DNA from: SZAS-103 sp043747745
Lineage (GTDB): Bacteria; Pseudomonadota; Gammaproteobacteria; Xanthomonadales; Xanthomonadaceae
NCBI GenBank assembly: GCA_043747745.1
Contig: JAYTOP010000085.1
Span: 1 to 48,796 of the forward strand
Direction: 5' to 3'
DNA length: 48,796 nucleotides
Made by a program: the position numbers and the translations under genes. The notes under the pieces were generated by a model. The model was not told the origin of the DNA. It did no database searches and saw only the letters and a program-made list of their open reading frames with translations. Positions 41,602-48,796 of this stretch are shown piece by piece (positions within the stretch are counted from its first letter, which is position 1; each line of letters opens with the position of its first letter).

Positions 41602-43455
41602 ATGAGTGTGTTGAAAAAAGTAGTTGTTTCACCGCGTCGCCGCGCACTTGCGGCATTGATCGCTGCGTCCGTCCCAATGTCTGCCGTGCATGCGCAGGCG
41701 GCCACCGACCAACCCACAGTCGTCGTCACCGGCGTGCGCCACGCGCAAACCGTCGACGACTCGCTTGCATCGGTCACGGTGATCGACCGCAGCGCCATCG
41801 AAAAAAGCCCTGCGGTCGATCTGCTCAGCTTGCTCGGGCAACAGGCCGGCGTGGACATTTCGCGCACCGGCGGTGCGGGCCAGTCCAGCACGGTGTTCCT
41901 GCGCGGCTCCAATTCGAATCACACGCTTGTGCTGATCGACGGCGTGCGTGTCGCGTCCTCCACCCAGGGCGTGTTCGATTTCGCGCATCTTCCGCTCGAC
42001 CAGATCGAGCGCATCGAGATCGTGCGCGGCCCGCGCGCGGCGTTCTGGGGTTCGGACGCGATCGGTGGCGTGATCCAGATCTTCACCCGCAAGCCCGAGC
42101 GTCTCGCAGTGCGCGCGCACGTCGGCAGCTATGGCGAGCACGGCGGCAGCGTGTCCCTTGGCACCGGCGACGACACCCTCGGCGTGACCCTCGGCCACGA
42201 TCGATTGCGCGGATTTTCCGCGACCAATCCGGCGGCCTTCAATTTCAATCGCGACAACGATGGCTATCGCAACACCAACTTCAGCCTGCGCGGAAAAACC
42301 ACGCTCGGCACCCAGACTCTCGGCTACACAGCGCTGTACACCGACGCCAATGTGGACTTCGACCAGGGTGCCACCCATGCGCGGAATGGCTCGGCAGGAG
42401 TGACTTTGTCCGGTGATCTCGGCGATGGCTGGTCGCACGTACTCGGCATCGGGCATGCGCGCGAGGATCTCGACACGCCGGAGTTCGACCAGCGTCTCGC
42501 AAGCCGTCGCGCATCGCTGGACTGGCTGCTCATGCATGACATCGGTACGACCGGCAAGCTCACCACCGGCGTGAACTGGCAACACGAACAGGGCTCCTCG
42601 ATCAGCGCATTTGGCGGCACCCAGTTCGACAACAGCCGCACGAACGCGGCTGGTTTCGTCGGCTACAGCGGGCGCTTCGGGTCGCAGTTGCTGGATGTCG
42701 CCGGCCGCTACGACCACAACAGCCAGTTCGGCAGCGCAGTGACCGGCAGCGCGGCGTGGGGTTGGCAGATCGGCCAAGCCACGCGGCTGCGGCTGTCGTG
42801 GGGACAGGGTTTTCGCGCGCCGAACTTCAATGAGCTTTATTCGCCCGGGTTCGGCGGAACACCAGGAGTTCCCAACTCCGGATTCTTCGCAGGCTTTGCC
42901 GGATTGCAACCCGAACGCTCGCAGAGCTATGAAGCAGGGCTGACCTGGGTGCCTGCGGGCGGCCACACGTTCGACGTCTCGCTGTGGCATACACGGGTGC
43001 ACGACCTGGTCGAGTTCGACGGCCCGGTGTTCTTCGACGCCATCAACATCGACCGCGCCGCGATCGACGGCGCAGAGATCAGCTACCGCTACACCGCCGG
43101 ACATTGGAGCGCTGGCGCAGCGGCCACGATCCAGCATGCACGCAACCAGGAGACCGGCCTGGATCTGCTGCGGCGTCCACGCCGCAAGCTCGATGCCGAC
43201 CTGCGCTACGACTTCGGCAATGGCGTGGACATCGCGATCGACGGACTGATCGCCTCGACCCGCCAGGATTTCGGGCCTATCAGCCTGTCCAGCTACGGAC
43301 TGCTGAACCTCGCGGCGGGCTGGGATTGCCACCCTGGATGGCGGCTCGAAACCCGGCTGGGCAACCTCTTCGACGAACACTACGAACTGGCGCATGGCTA
43401 CAACACGCCCGGCCGCAACGTGCAATTCAACCTGATCTGGAAGCCCGGATCCTGA
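41602..43455 (+). CDS. btuB: TonB-dependent vitamin B12 receptor (BtuB-like)
   Basis: An outer-membrane beta-barrel that imports cobalamins with energy from TonB. Order: a signal peptide (about 1-31, ending SAVHA), a TonB box-like TVVVTGVRH, the plug domain (DLLSLLGQQAGVDISRTGG; RGSNSNHTLVLIDGVRV; RIEIVRGPRAAFWGSDAIGG), and a 22-strand barrel ending in an aromatic C-terminal strand (NVQFNLIWKPGS, not a terminal Phe/Trp). The 617 residues are normal. The riboswitch directly upstream makes a cobalamin substrate nearly certain. A hairpin follows the gene at 43466-43493. Confidence 0.95.
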   Translation: MSVLKKVVVSPRRRALAALIAASVPMSAVHAQAATDQPTVVVTGVRHAQTVDDSLASVTVIDRSAIEKSPAVDLLSLLGQQAGVDISRTGGAGQSSTVFLRGSNSNHTLVLIDGVRVASSTQGVFDFAHLPLDQIERIEIVRGPRAAFWGSDAIGGVIQIFTRKPERLAVRAHVGSYGEHGGSVSLGTGDDTLGVTLGHDRLRGFSATNPAAFNFNRDNDGYRNTNFSLRGKTTLGTQTLGYTALYTDANVDFDQGATHARNGSAGVTLSGDLGDGWSHVLGIGHAREDLDTPEFDQRLASRRASLDWLLMHDIGTTGKLTTGVNWQHEQGSSISAFGGTQFDNSRTNAAGFVGYSGRFGSQLLDVAGRYDHNSQFGSAVTGSAAWGWQIGQATRLRLSWGQGFRAPNFNELYSPGFGGTPGVPNSGFFAGFAGLQPERSQSYEAGLTWVPAGGHTFDVSLWHTRVHDLVEFDGPVFFDAINIDRAAIDGAEISYRYTAGHWSAGAAATIQHARNQETGLDLLRRPRRKLDADLRYDFGNGVDIAIDGLIASTRQDFGPISLSSYGLLNLAAGWDCHPGWRLETRLGNLFDEHYELAHGYNTPGRNVQFNLIWKPGS

Positions 43456-43465
43456 TCGACAGAAG

Positions 43466-43493
43466 GCGAACCCCCCATTCCGTGGGGGTTCGC
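43466..43493 (+). terminator. Hairpin behind btuB
   Basis: GCGAACCCCC (43466-43475) and GGGGGTTCGC (43484-43493) form a perfect 10-bp stem 11 bases after the btuB stop. There is no T-tract, so it may work with Rho or only protect the 3' end. Confidence 0.6.
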
Positions 43494-43516
43494 TAGGCGC
43501 GAGGCGGTCTGTGGCA

Positions 43517-43522
43517 TAGAAT
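43517..43522 (+). promoter_or_regulatory. Predicted -10 element for the DUF1631 gene
   Basis: TAGAAT matches five of six bases of the sigma-70 -10 box and would start transcription near 43529, about 20 bases before the start codon. No good -35 is seen. Confidence 0.3.
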
Positions 43523-43550
43523 CGACCGCGTCAGTCCGGGGGAAAACGTG

Positions 43551-45938
43551 ATGTCCGTCACAAGTTCCACTGCCTCGTCGTCCGATCCGGTCCACGTCAC
43601 ACTATCGACCCGCACCTTTCCAAGGCGCGTGCGCACACTGCTGGAAGGCATTTTCGAGATCGTCACCGGCGAGATGGATCGTGGCCTGATCGCCACGCTG
43701 GATGGCGTCGAGCAACAACTGTTCAAGCTCGCCGAACAAGCCCGCAGCAACGACGTGCAATTGCACTGCCTGGAAGCGTTGGGTACGGTGAAACGCGGAC
43801 GCTTCGACCTGATGCCGCGCTACATCGCGGCACTGGAGTCCAGCCTGGCCACTGTGCGGGATGCCGCAAGCACCCACACGCGGACCGCTGATGGCATGAC
43901 GTTCAACGATTTGAGCCTGGTGGCCGAAGTCGATATGGACGAGACCACCCTTCTGCACGAGATCTCTTCGCGCGCAGAGATGAAGGCGAGCCTGCCGTTG
44001 TTCCTGCTCAGCCAGCGCTTCGGCGTGCTCGCCGGCAAACCGGCGCTGGATTCGGACGCGTTGCCTGTCGGCCCGATCATGTTGTGCCGCCATTTGCGGC
44101 GCGCCAGCCATTGTTTCGAACTCAGCCCCGAACACCGGCAGCTGCTGTTCCGCCAGTTCGATCGTCACCTGATGACCGATTACGCGCGCCTGATCGAAGT
44201 GGTCAACACGTATCTGGTGAACCAGGGCGTGTTGCCGAACCTGGCGTATCTGCCGGCGCGACTGAAGAATATTCCACGCCGCGAGGACGCCAAACCAGCG
44301 ACTCCGACTGCTGCCACTGGATTACCGCCGCCCCAGGCACACGTTCCGTATCCGACGTCGCATGCGCGTCCGATCCGGCCTGCGCAGCTGGCCAGCGCGG
44401 CCGAACAGGCCGCGCAATTCGCGGCGTTCACCGGCTGGCCCGGCGAATCGATCGGCGCATCCGCATCGGCGATCGTCGCTGGCGATGACATCTACACCAA
44501 CCTGCGCGAACTGCTGAGGAGTGCGCGGCCAGCGCCTGCGGCAGGTGCATCGATGACGCAGGCCCTTGGCGTGGCATCCCACACCGACGTGCAATCGATC
44601 CTGGGGCTGCTGCAACGGCGCCCGGCGGCGACGGTGATGGTCAACGGACAGCAACGGCCGCAGTCGATCAATCACGTCAAACAGGATCTGCTCGTGCAGT
44701 TGCGCCAGCTCACCGGCAATGAGACACCGCCAGCGCTGGCCAGCGAAGACACCGACACGATCGATCTGGTCGGCATGCTGTTCGACGAGATCATGAAGGA
44801 CGTGCGCCCGACCAGTCCCGCAGCCAATCTTCTGAGCAAGCTGCAGGTGCCGTTGCTGCGCGTGGCGTTGCGCGACAAGGAGTTTTTCAGCCAGCAGCAA
44901 CACCCGGCGCGGCAAATGCTGGATGCGGTCGCGGAAACCGGTGCCTATTGGGCCGGCGAGGATGCAGGCGATCGCGAACTGATGGGCAATGTCGAGCGGC
45001 TGGTCGATCGCATCCGCCAGGAATTCGATGGCGACATCGGCTTGTTCAACACCTTGCTGGCCGATCTGGCGAACCAGACCCAGGCCGTGATGCGCCGTGC
45101 CGAAGTGGCCGAACGTCGCCATGTCGAAGCGGCCCGCGGCAAGGAAAAACTCGCGATCGCGCAGGCGCACGCGGCGCGGATCATGACCGAGATCACCCAT
45201 GCGCATCCGGTGCCGAAGTTCACCCGCGCGTTGCTCAGCCAGGCCTGGAGCGATGTGCTCGCACTGACCGCACTGCGCCATGGCGAGGACTCCGAGGAAT
45301 GGCGTCGGCAGGTGGCCGTGGCCACGCAGATCGCCGCAACCGCATCGGCATCCAGCGCGATGAGCGACGAACGCACAACGGCCAGCACGCCACAGCAGAC
45401 CGCAGAGTTGAGCCAGCACGTCGAACAATCGCTGATGCAGGTCGGCTATCACGCCGACGAGGCCGCAGCGATCAGCCAGCGCCTGAGCGCCAGCAACGAC
45501 GGCTCCGACGATCCGGCCAGTCGCACCGAACTCGCAATGAAGGTCAAGGCGCGCGCGCGGCTCGGCGAAAACGCCGCTACCAAACCCAATGGTATCCAGT
45601 TGCCGCCGTTGAATGCGCAGGAAGAGGAATGCCTCGACCGCATCCGCGCGCTGCCATTCGGTACGTGGATGGAATTCGTCACCAACCAGCAGGGCGATCT
45701 CGTGCGTCGGCGGCTGTCGTGGTTCAGCCCGGTCAGCGGGCACTGTCTGTTCATCAACCATCGTGGCCAGCGCGTGGGCGATTACACGTTGGATACGCTG
45801 GCGCGTGCGATGGCGCACGACCAGGTGCGCGTGGTCGAGAAAAAGAAAGAGTCGTTGCTCGATCGCGCCCTGCATGGCGTGATGCACCTGCTGCGGGGCG
45901 GGGCGGCGCAACCGCAGCAAACGGGCGGAGGCGCATGA
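43551..45938 (+). CDS. DUF1631 family protein
   Basis: A large cytoplasmic protein (795 residues) of a family common in Xanthomonadales and Pseudomonas. The N-terminal part is helical (VRTLLEGIFEIVTGEMDRGL; GRFDLMPRYIAALESSL). The middle is a Pro/Ala-rich linker (about 250-300) followed by helical repeats (LVGMLFDEIMKDVRPTSPAA; LNVP-type helices). The C-terminus has WMEFVTNQQGDLVRRRLSWF and SPVSGHCLFINHRGQRVGDY, which resembles a PilZ-like beta domain. The ATG at 43551 follows GGGGGAAAACGTG; a GTG at 43548 is possible. Translation is coupled to the PilZ gene behind it (ATGA). A role in c-di-GMP signalling is inference from that pairing. Confidence 0.85.
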   Translation: MSVTSSTASSSDPVHVTLSTRTFPRRVRTLLEGIFEIVTGEMDRGLIATLDGVEQQLFKLAEQARSNDVQLHCLEALGTVKRGRFDLMPRYIAALESSLATVRDAASTHTRTADGMTFNDLSLVAEVDMDETTLLHEISSRAEMKASLPLFLLSQRFGVLAGKPALDSDALPVGPIMLCRHLRRASHCFELSPEHRQLLFRQFDRHLMTDYARLIEVVNTYLVNQGVLPNLAYLPARLKNIPRREDAKPATPTAATGLPPPQAHVPYPTSHARPIRPAQLASAAEQAAQFAAFTGWPGESIGASASAIVAGDDIYTNLRELLRSARPAPAAGASMTQALGVASHTDVQSILGLLQRRPAATVMVNGQQRPQSINHVKQDLLVQLRQLTGNETPPALASEDTDTIDLVGMLFDEIMKDVRPTSPAANLLSKLQVPLLRVALRDKEFFSQQQHPARQMLDAVAETGAYWAGEDAGDRELMGNVERLVDRIRQEFDGDIGLFNTLLADLANQTQAVMRRAEVAERRHVEAARGKEKLAIAQAHAARIMTEITHAHPVPKFTRALLSQAWSDVLALTALRHGEDSEEWRRQVAVATQIAATASASSAMSDERTTASTPQQTAELSQHVEQSLMQVGYHADEAAAISQRLSASNDGSDDPASRTELAMKVKARARLGENAATKPNGIQLPPLNAQEEECLDRIRALPFGTWMEFVTNQQGDLVRRRLSWFSPVSGHCLFINHRGQRVGDYTLDTLARAMAHDQVRVVEKKKESLLDRALHGVMHLLRGGAAQPQQTGGGA

Positions 45939-46291
45939 ACGAACACCGTCGCAAGCATCGCCGCAATCCGAACCACATGGTCGGCGTCCTCGACGTGATG
46001 ACCGAAGCGCTGGTCGGACGCATCGGCAATCTGTCGGAAACCGGCATGCTGATCCAGGCCGACCACATTCTGGTGGACGACGGCCTCTATCAATTCCGCT
46101 TCGCCCTGCACGACCACGACGGTTCCCGCCACGCGTACGAAGTCGGCGCACACCATCTGTGGTCGCAAGCGGCATCGACTCCCGAGCAATCCTGGGTCGG
46201 CTTTCGCTTCATCGACATCTCGCCGGACGACGCGCAGCGTTTGCGCGACTGGGTCCACGTCGACGGCAAGGCCGATTACGACGAGTACTGA
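45935..46291 (+). CDS. PilZ domain protein
   Basis: PilZ domains bind cyclic di-GMP. In this 118-residue protein the RxxxR box is in EHRRKHRRNP and the NxSxxG box in GNLSETGML. The rest of the domain continues with ADHILVDDGLYQFRFALHDH and ends VGFRFIDISPDDAQRLRDWV. Both binding boxes are complete, so it should bind c-di-GMP. The start overlaps the DUF1631 stop as ATGA, so the two are probably made together. With the EAL protein at 15254-16441 this window has both a degrader and a receptor of the signal. Confidence 0.9.
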   Translation: MNEHRRKHRRNPNHMVGVLDVMTEALVGRIGNLSETGMLIQADHILVDDGLYQFRFALHDHDGSRHAYEVGAHHLWSQAASTPEQSWVGFRFIDISPDDAQRLRDWVHVDGKADYDEY

Positions 46292-46388
46292 TGGCCCGCA
46301 TCGCATCCTCGATGCGCCTGCGGTCATCGCTGCGATGCGGCACAATCGCAGCGCCGGATCACGGCAGTCACGATCGAGCGAGCACGCC

Positions 46389-47699
46389 ATGCACACCACC
46401 GCCTATCAGGACCACATCGCAATCTTGCGCACCCGCATGGATCGCGCGCTCGAACGATCCGGGCATGATCATGTGCTCATCGCTTCGGGAGCGCAGAAGA
46501 TGCGCTACCTCGACGACATGCCGTATCCGTTCAAGGTCAATCCGCAATTCAAGGCCTGGGTGCCGCTGACTCACCACCCCGATTGCTGGATCGCCTACAC
46601 GCCGGGCAGCGCGCCGATCCTCGTATATGCGCAACCCGACGACTACTGGCACCTGCCGCCCGCTGCCCCGTCGGGGTACTGGACGCACTCGCTCGATGTG
46701 CGCGTGATCCATTCCGCCGAAGAAGCCACCCAGCATTTCCCGACAACCGGACGCATTGCGATCCTTGGCGAAGCCGATGCCGCATTGCCCGGCTTCGAGC
46801 CGAACAATCCGCAGTCGTTGCTGGAATACTTACACTATCACCGCGCGTACAAGACGCATTACGAGATTTCGATGATGCGCGTCGCGCAGCGCCATGCGGT
46901 GGCCGGACACAACGCCGCACGCGCGAACTTCCATGCCGGCGGCTCGGAACTCGACATCCATCGCGCGTATCTCGTCGCAAGCGGACATAACGATCTCGAC
47001 CTTCCGTACGGCAATATCGTCGGCCTCAACGAACACGGCTCGACCCTGCACTACCAGTTCCAGCAGGCGAAGCCACCGACCGAATCGCGTTCGCTGCTGA
47101 TCGACGCCGGCGCCGAACACGCCGGCTACGCATCCGATATCACCCGCACCTGGGGCAACGGCGATGCGGCGTTCGCCGCGCTCGTCGATGGCGTCGATCA
47201 CGAGCAGCAGGCGCTCGCCGCGAAAGTGAAACCGGGGCAGGATTACCGCGAACTGCACCTCGAAGCGCACCTGCGCCTCGGCGGCGTGCTGCACGACCTC
47301 GGCATCGTGCGCATGGACCCCGGCACGATGCTCGAAACCGGCGTGACCTCGACCTTCTTCCCGCACGGCCTCGGCCATCCGATCGGCCTGCAGGTGCACG
47401 ATGTCGCGGGCTTCATGGCGAGCGATGCGGGCGGCACGATTCCGAAACCCGAAGGCCATCCCTTCCTGCGCATGACCCGCACGCTCGAACCCGGCATGGT
47501 GGTGACGATCGAACCGGGCATCTATTTCATCGACATGCTGCTGGCGAAATTGAAATCCGGCCCGCACGCGCATGCGGTGAACTGGGATGCGATCGATCAC
47601 CTGCGCAAATTCGGCGGCGTGCGCATCGAGGACGAAGTGCATTGCACCGACGGCGCGCCGGAGAACCTGACGCGGGAGGCGTTTGCGGCTGCGGAGTGA
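46389..47699 (+). CDS. pepQ: Xaa-Pro dipeptidase
   Basis: PepQ is an M24 metallopeptidase that cleaves dipeptides with C-terminal proline. Five metal ligands are visible: the aspartate in LLIDAGAEHAGY, the aspartate in ASDITRTWGNG, the histidine in FFPHGLGHPIGLQVHDVAGF, the glutamate in VVTIEPGIYFIDMLLAKL and the glutamate in GGVRIEDEVHCTDGAPENLT. The N-terminal domain has SGAQKMRYLDDMPYPFKVNP, typical of the proteobacterial PepQ group. I chose the ATG at 46389 (436 residues). It is monocistronic. The right-edge accessory region starts within 20 bp of its stop. Confidence 0.94.
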   Translation: MHTTAYQDHIAILRTRMDRALERSGHDHVLIASGAQKMRYLDDMPYPFKVNPQFKAWVPLTHHPDCWIAYTPGSAPILVYAQPDDYWHLPPAAPSGYWTHSLDVRVIHSAEEATQHFPTTGRIAILGEADAALPGFEPNNPQSLLEYLHYHRAYKTHYEISMMRVAQRHAVAGHNAARANFHAGGSELDIHRAYLVASGHNDLDLPYGNIVGLNEHGSTLHYQFQQAKPPTESRSLLIDAGAEHAGYASDITRTWGNGDAAFAALVDGVDHEQQALAAKVKPGQDYRELHLEAHLRLGGVLHDLGIVRMDPGTMLETGVTSTFFPHGLGHPIGLQVHDVAGFMASDAGGTIPKPEGHPFLRMTRTLEPGMVVTIEPGIYFIDMLLAKLKSGPHAHAVNWDAIDHLRKFGGVRIEDEVHCTDGAPENLTREAFAAAE

Positions 47700-47716
47700 C
47701 TCGCTGATCCTTTTGA

Positions 47717-47737
47717 TTCCGTTCGTGGTGAGCTTCC
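47717..47737. repeat. Dispersed repeat, partial copy
   Basis: CCGTTCGTGGTGAGC at 47719-47733 matches the first half of the dispersed repeat and then breaks off into RHS-derived sequence. It lies right at the seam behind pepQ. Confidence 0.65.
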
Positions 47738-47826
47738 TGCCGCGTCTCGGAGATCGGCGAGCCGCTCCAGATGCCGCTGCGGCTCAGCATCAGCGGCTTG
47801 CCGAATACGTCGCGTACCGCGCGGCG
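47737..47826 (-). pseudogene. RHS-like fragment
   Basis: On the minus strand a 30-codon stretch reads RAVRDVFGKPLMLSRSGIW then SGSPISETRQ, which looks like the DxFGKP..RSG segment of RHS/YD-repeat proteins. It has no start and no end of its own and stops making sense at the dispersed repeat. The call rests on a short match. Confidence 0.4.
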
Positions 47827-47856
47827 GCAACCGCGATGACGGCGGGATATTCGGTG

Positions 47857-47896
47857 AAACTTGGCTAGCGAATTAACCGTGGTCTGTCTCCTGTTG
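47857..47896. repeat. 40-bp direct repeat, copy 1
   Basis: The 40 bp beginning AAACTTGGCTAGCGAATTAA match the copy at 48479-48518 in 39 of 40 positions. The two copies flank the larger RHS fragment. Confidence 0.95.
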
Positions 47897-48400
47897 ATCC
47901 GGATTCAAACAAATATTTACTCTGGCCCGTTTGTTTGGCATGCCGCGGTTGTTGCCGTTGCCGCTGGTACCGTCGCTGATCGACCCGACGTTGGCATTCG
48001 CGTCGTAGCTGTAGGTGTCGTCGAGGATCGCCCCGTTGCCTGCCTTGATGTCCAGGCTGCGCAGTGGCAACTGCCGGACGTTCTGGGTCAGGCTGTGGAC
48101 GATCCCGTTGCCGTAGCTGAAGCCGGACATGCCGCCGTTCGCGAAGTAGCTGATGCCGGTCGCGAACGTGTTGGCCTGTGTCGGCTGGCCGAGTGCGTTC
48201 GGATTGGTGGCGACGATCAGACCGCTAGGGTATTGCAGGCTGCTTTCCTGACCCAGCGGGTTGTAACCGTGGGTGATGGTCTTGCTGCGGCCCGGGAGCG
48301 TGAGCTTTTCGGTCACCGGCAGGCGGCGCTTGTTGTACGTGTACGCCCACATGCTCACCCCGCTGACCAGCGTCTTGAGCGCGCCGTCGTTGAAGTAACG
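47873..48400 (-). pseudogene. RHS repeat protein fragment
   Basis: About 176 codons on the minus strand encode part of an RHS/YD-repeat protein: RYFNDGALKTLVSG, then YNKRRLPVTEKLTLPGRSKT, TITHGYNPLGQESSLQYPSG, FANGGMSGFSYGNGIVHSLT and DDTYSYDANANVGSISDGTS. It lacks the N-terminal secretion part, most repeats, the cleavage core and any toxic tip. The 3' end passes into the 40-bp direct repeat, which supplies the stop. The 5' end (near 48400) is not a natural start. RHS proteins are large polymorphic toxins; this piece is dead. Confidence 0.8.
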
Positions 48401-48478
48401 TCGACGTCTGCGCTGACGCTTGTGGCGAGCAATTACGCGAGCAAGGTTTGACTGAGAATAAATGAGCCCGCCCCCTTA

Positions 48479-48518
48479 AAACTTGGCTAGCGAATTAACC
48501 GTGGTCTGTCCCCTGTTG
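48479..48518. repeat. 40-bp direct repeat, copy 2
   Basis: Second copy of the repeat at 47857-47896, one mismatch (CCC for CTC near the end). It forms the tail of the truncated transposase frame, supplying its stop codon, just as copy 1 does for the RHS fragment. Confidence 0.95.
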
Positions 48519-48705
48519 TCCCCTTTTGTTGTCCCCTTTCGCGGCGGAACCGCGAGCGCCCGCGGTGCGCGCAGCCCGGACAGCGGAAGCCCTGCGGCCA
48601 GCGCGCCCTGTGCAGTGCCCGGTAGCACTTGGCCTCGGTGCCATACGCCGCCAGGAACTCGACCATCGACAGGCCTTTTTGGAACTGTACCGGGTTGATC
48701 GCCAT
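48487..48705 (-). pseudogene. IS1595-family transposase, N-terminal fragment
   Basis: The first about 55 codons match the start of IS1595-type transposases: MAINPVQFQKGLSMVEFLAA, YGTEAKCYRALHRARWPQGF and RCPGCAHRGRSRFRR. The zinc-ribbon pair is half there (CPGC), and the second CxxC and the DDE-type catalytic domain are missing. After codon 55 the frame runs into the 40-bp repeat and ends. The gene is therefore broken and non-functional. Confidence 0.75.
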
Positions 48706-48796
48706 GACCGCTCTCCACGTCGGGGACAGAGGGTCAGCGTGCGCGGCCGAGGTCTCATATCACGCGACTTCGGGCTGAGGGTCGGGGCTAATCAGG

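Noticed and set aside
1..48796. tRNA or rRNA genes
   Set aside because: I scanned for the T-arm GGTTCGANTCC and clover-leaf contexts and saw none that fit; the GGTTCGACAGG sites belong to the dispersed repeat.

Overview
The window is high-GC chromosomal DNA of a gammaproteobacterium, most likely of the Xanthomonadales/Lysobacterales (Rhodanobacteraceae or Lysobacteraceae). This placement rests on gene order (pilMNOPQ divergent from a PBP1a gene; yicC, gmk, rpoZ, spoT, ridA, recG in one run; rph-rdgB-hemW) and on protein character. It is inference; no database was searched. Most of the window is housekeeping core genome, with accessory DNA at the left edge, in the middle (33.7-37.5 kb) and at the right edge.

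Layout. (1) 1-4.5 kb, accessory: an IS21-like element end with tandem 23-bp repeats cuts hsdS of a type I restriction-modification locus. Then come intact hsdM, a 0.7-kb gene-free stretch with GCGCC...GGCGC palindromes, a tyrosine recombinase missing its catalytic C-terminus, and a small unknown gene. (2) 4.5-8 kb: transketolase and a DAACS-type dicarboxylate symporter. (3) 8.2-15.2 kb: a six-gene MoxR/Bat operon (moxR, DUF58, DUF4381, batA, a batB-batC fusion, batD), nearly all ATGA-overlapped. (4) 15.2-22 kb: a cyclic-nucleotide-domain/EAL phosphodiesterase gene behind a terminator, then the type IV pilus operon pilMNOPQ, divergent from mrcA (22.2-25 kb). (5) 25-32.9 kb: a conserved unknown gene, gltA facing it across a bidirectional terminator, rpmE2, recG, ridA, spoT, rpoZ. 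(6) 33-38.3 kb: gmk, then a single-chain restriction-methyltransferase and an orphan ribbon-helix-helix antitoxin with a stump of its toxin gene, all between gmk and yicC. (7) 38.4-41.2 kb: rph, rdgB, hemW and a CPXCG zinc-finger-like protein. (8) 41.2-47.7 kb: an enlarged cobalamin riboswitch, a BtuB-like receptor, DUF1631 + PilZ genes, and an Xaa-Pro dipeptidase. (9) 47.7-48.8 kb: a scrap heap of RHS fragments, a 40-bp direct repeat and an IS1595-type transposase N-terminus.

One thread joins the accessory parts. A dispersed repeat with core TTCGTGGTGAGCCTGTCGAA (or its reverse complement) occurs at the broken end of the recombinase, five times in frame inside the restriction-methyltransferase, beside yicC, and just after pepQ. 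It therefore marks nearly every accessory/core seam in the window. The most interesting regions are the restriction-modification gene that has entered the yicC-gmk core operon, removed most of a toxin gene and become ATGA-coupled to gmk; the repeat amplification inside that same gene; and a cobalamin riboswitch whose aptamer carries an extra ~117-nt REPIN-like inverted pair of hairpins.

All functional calls come from reading protein motifs and gene order by eye. Promoters and start choices are predictions.
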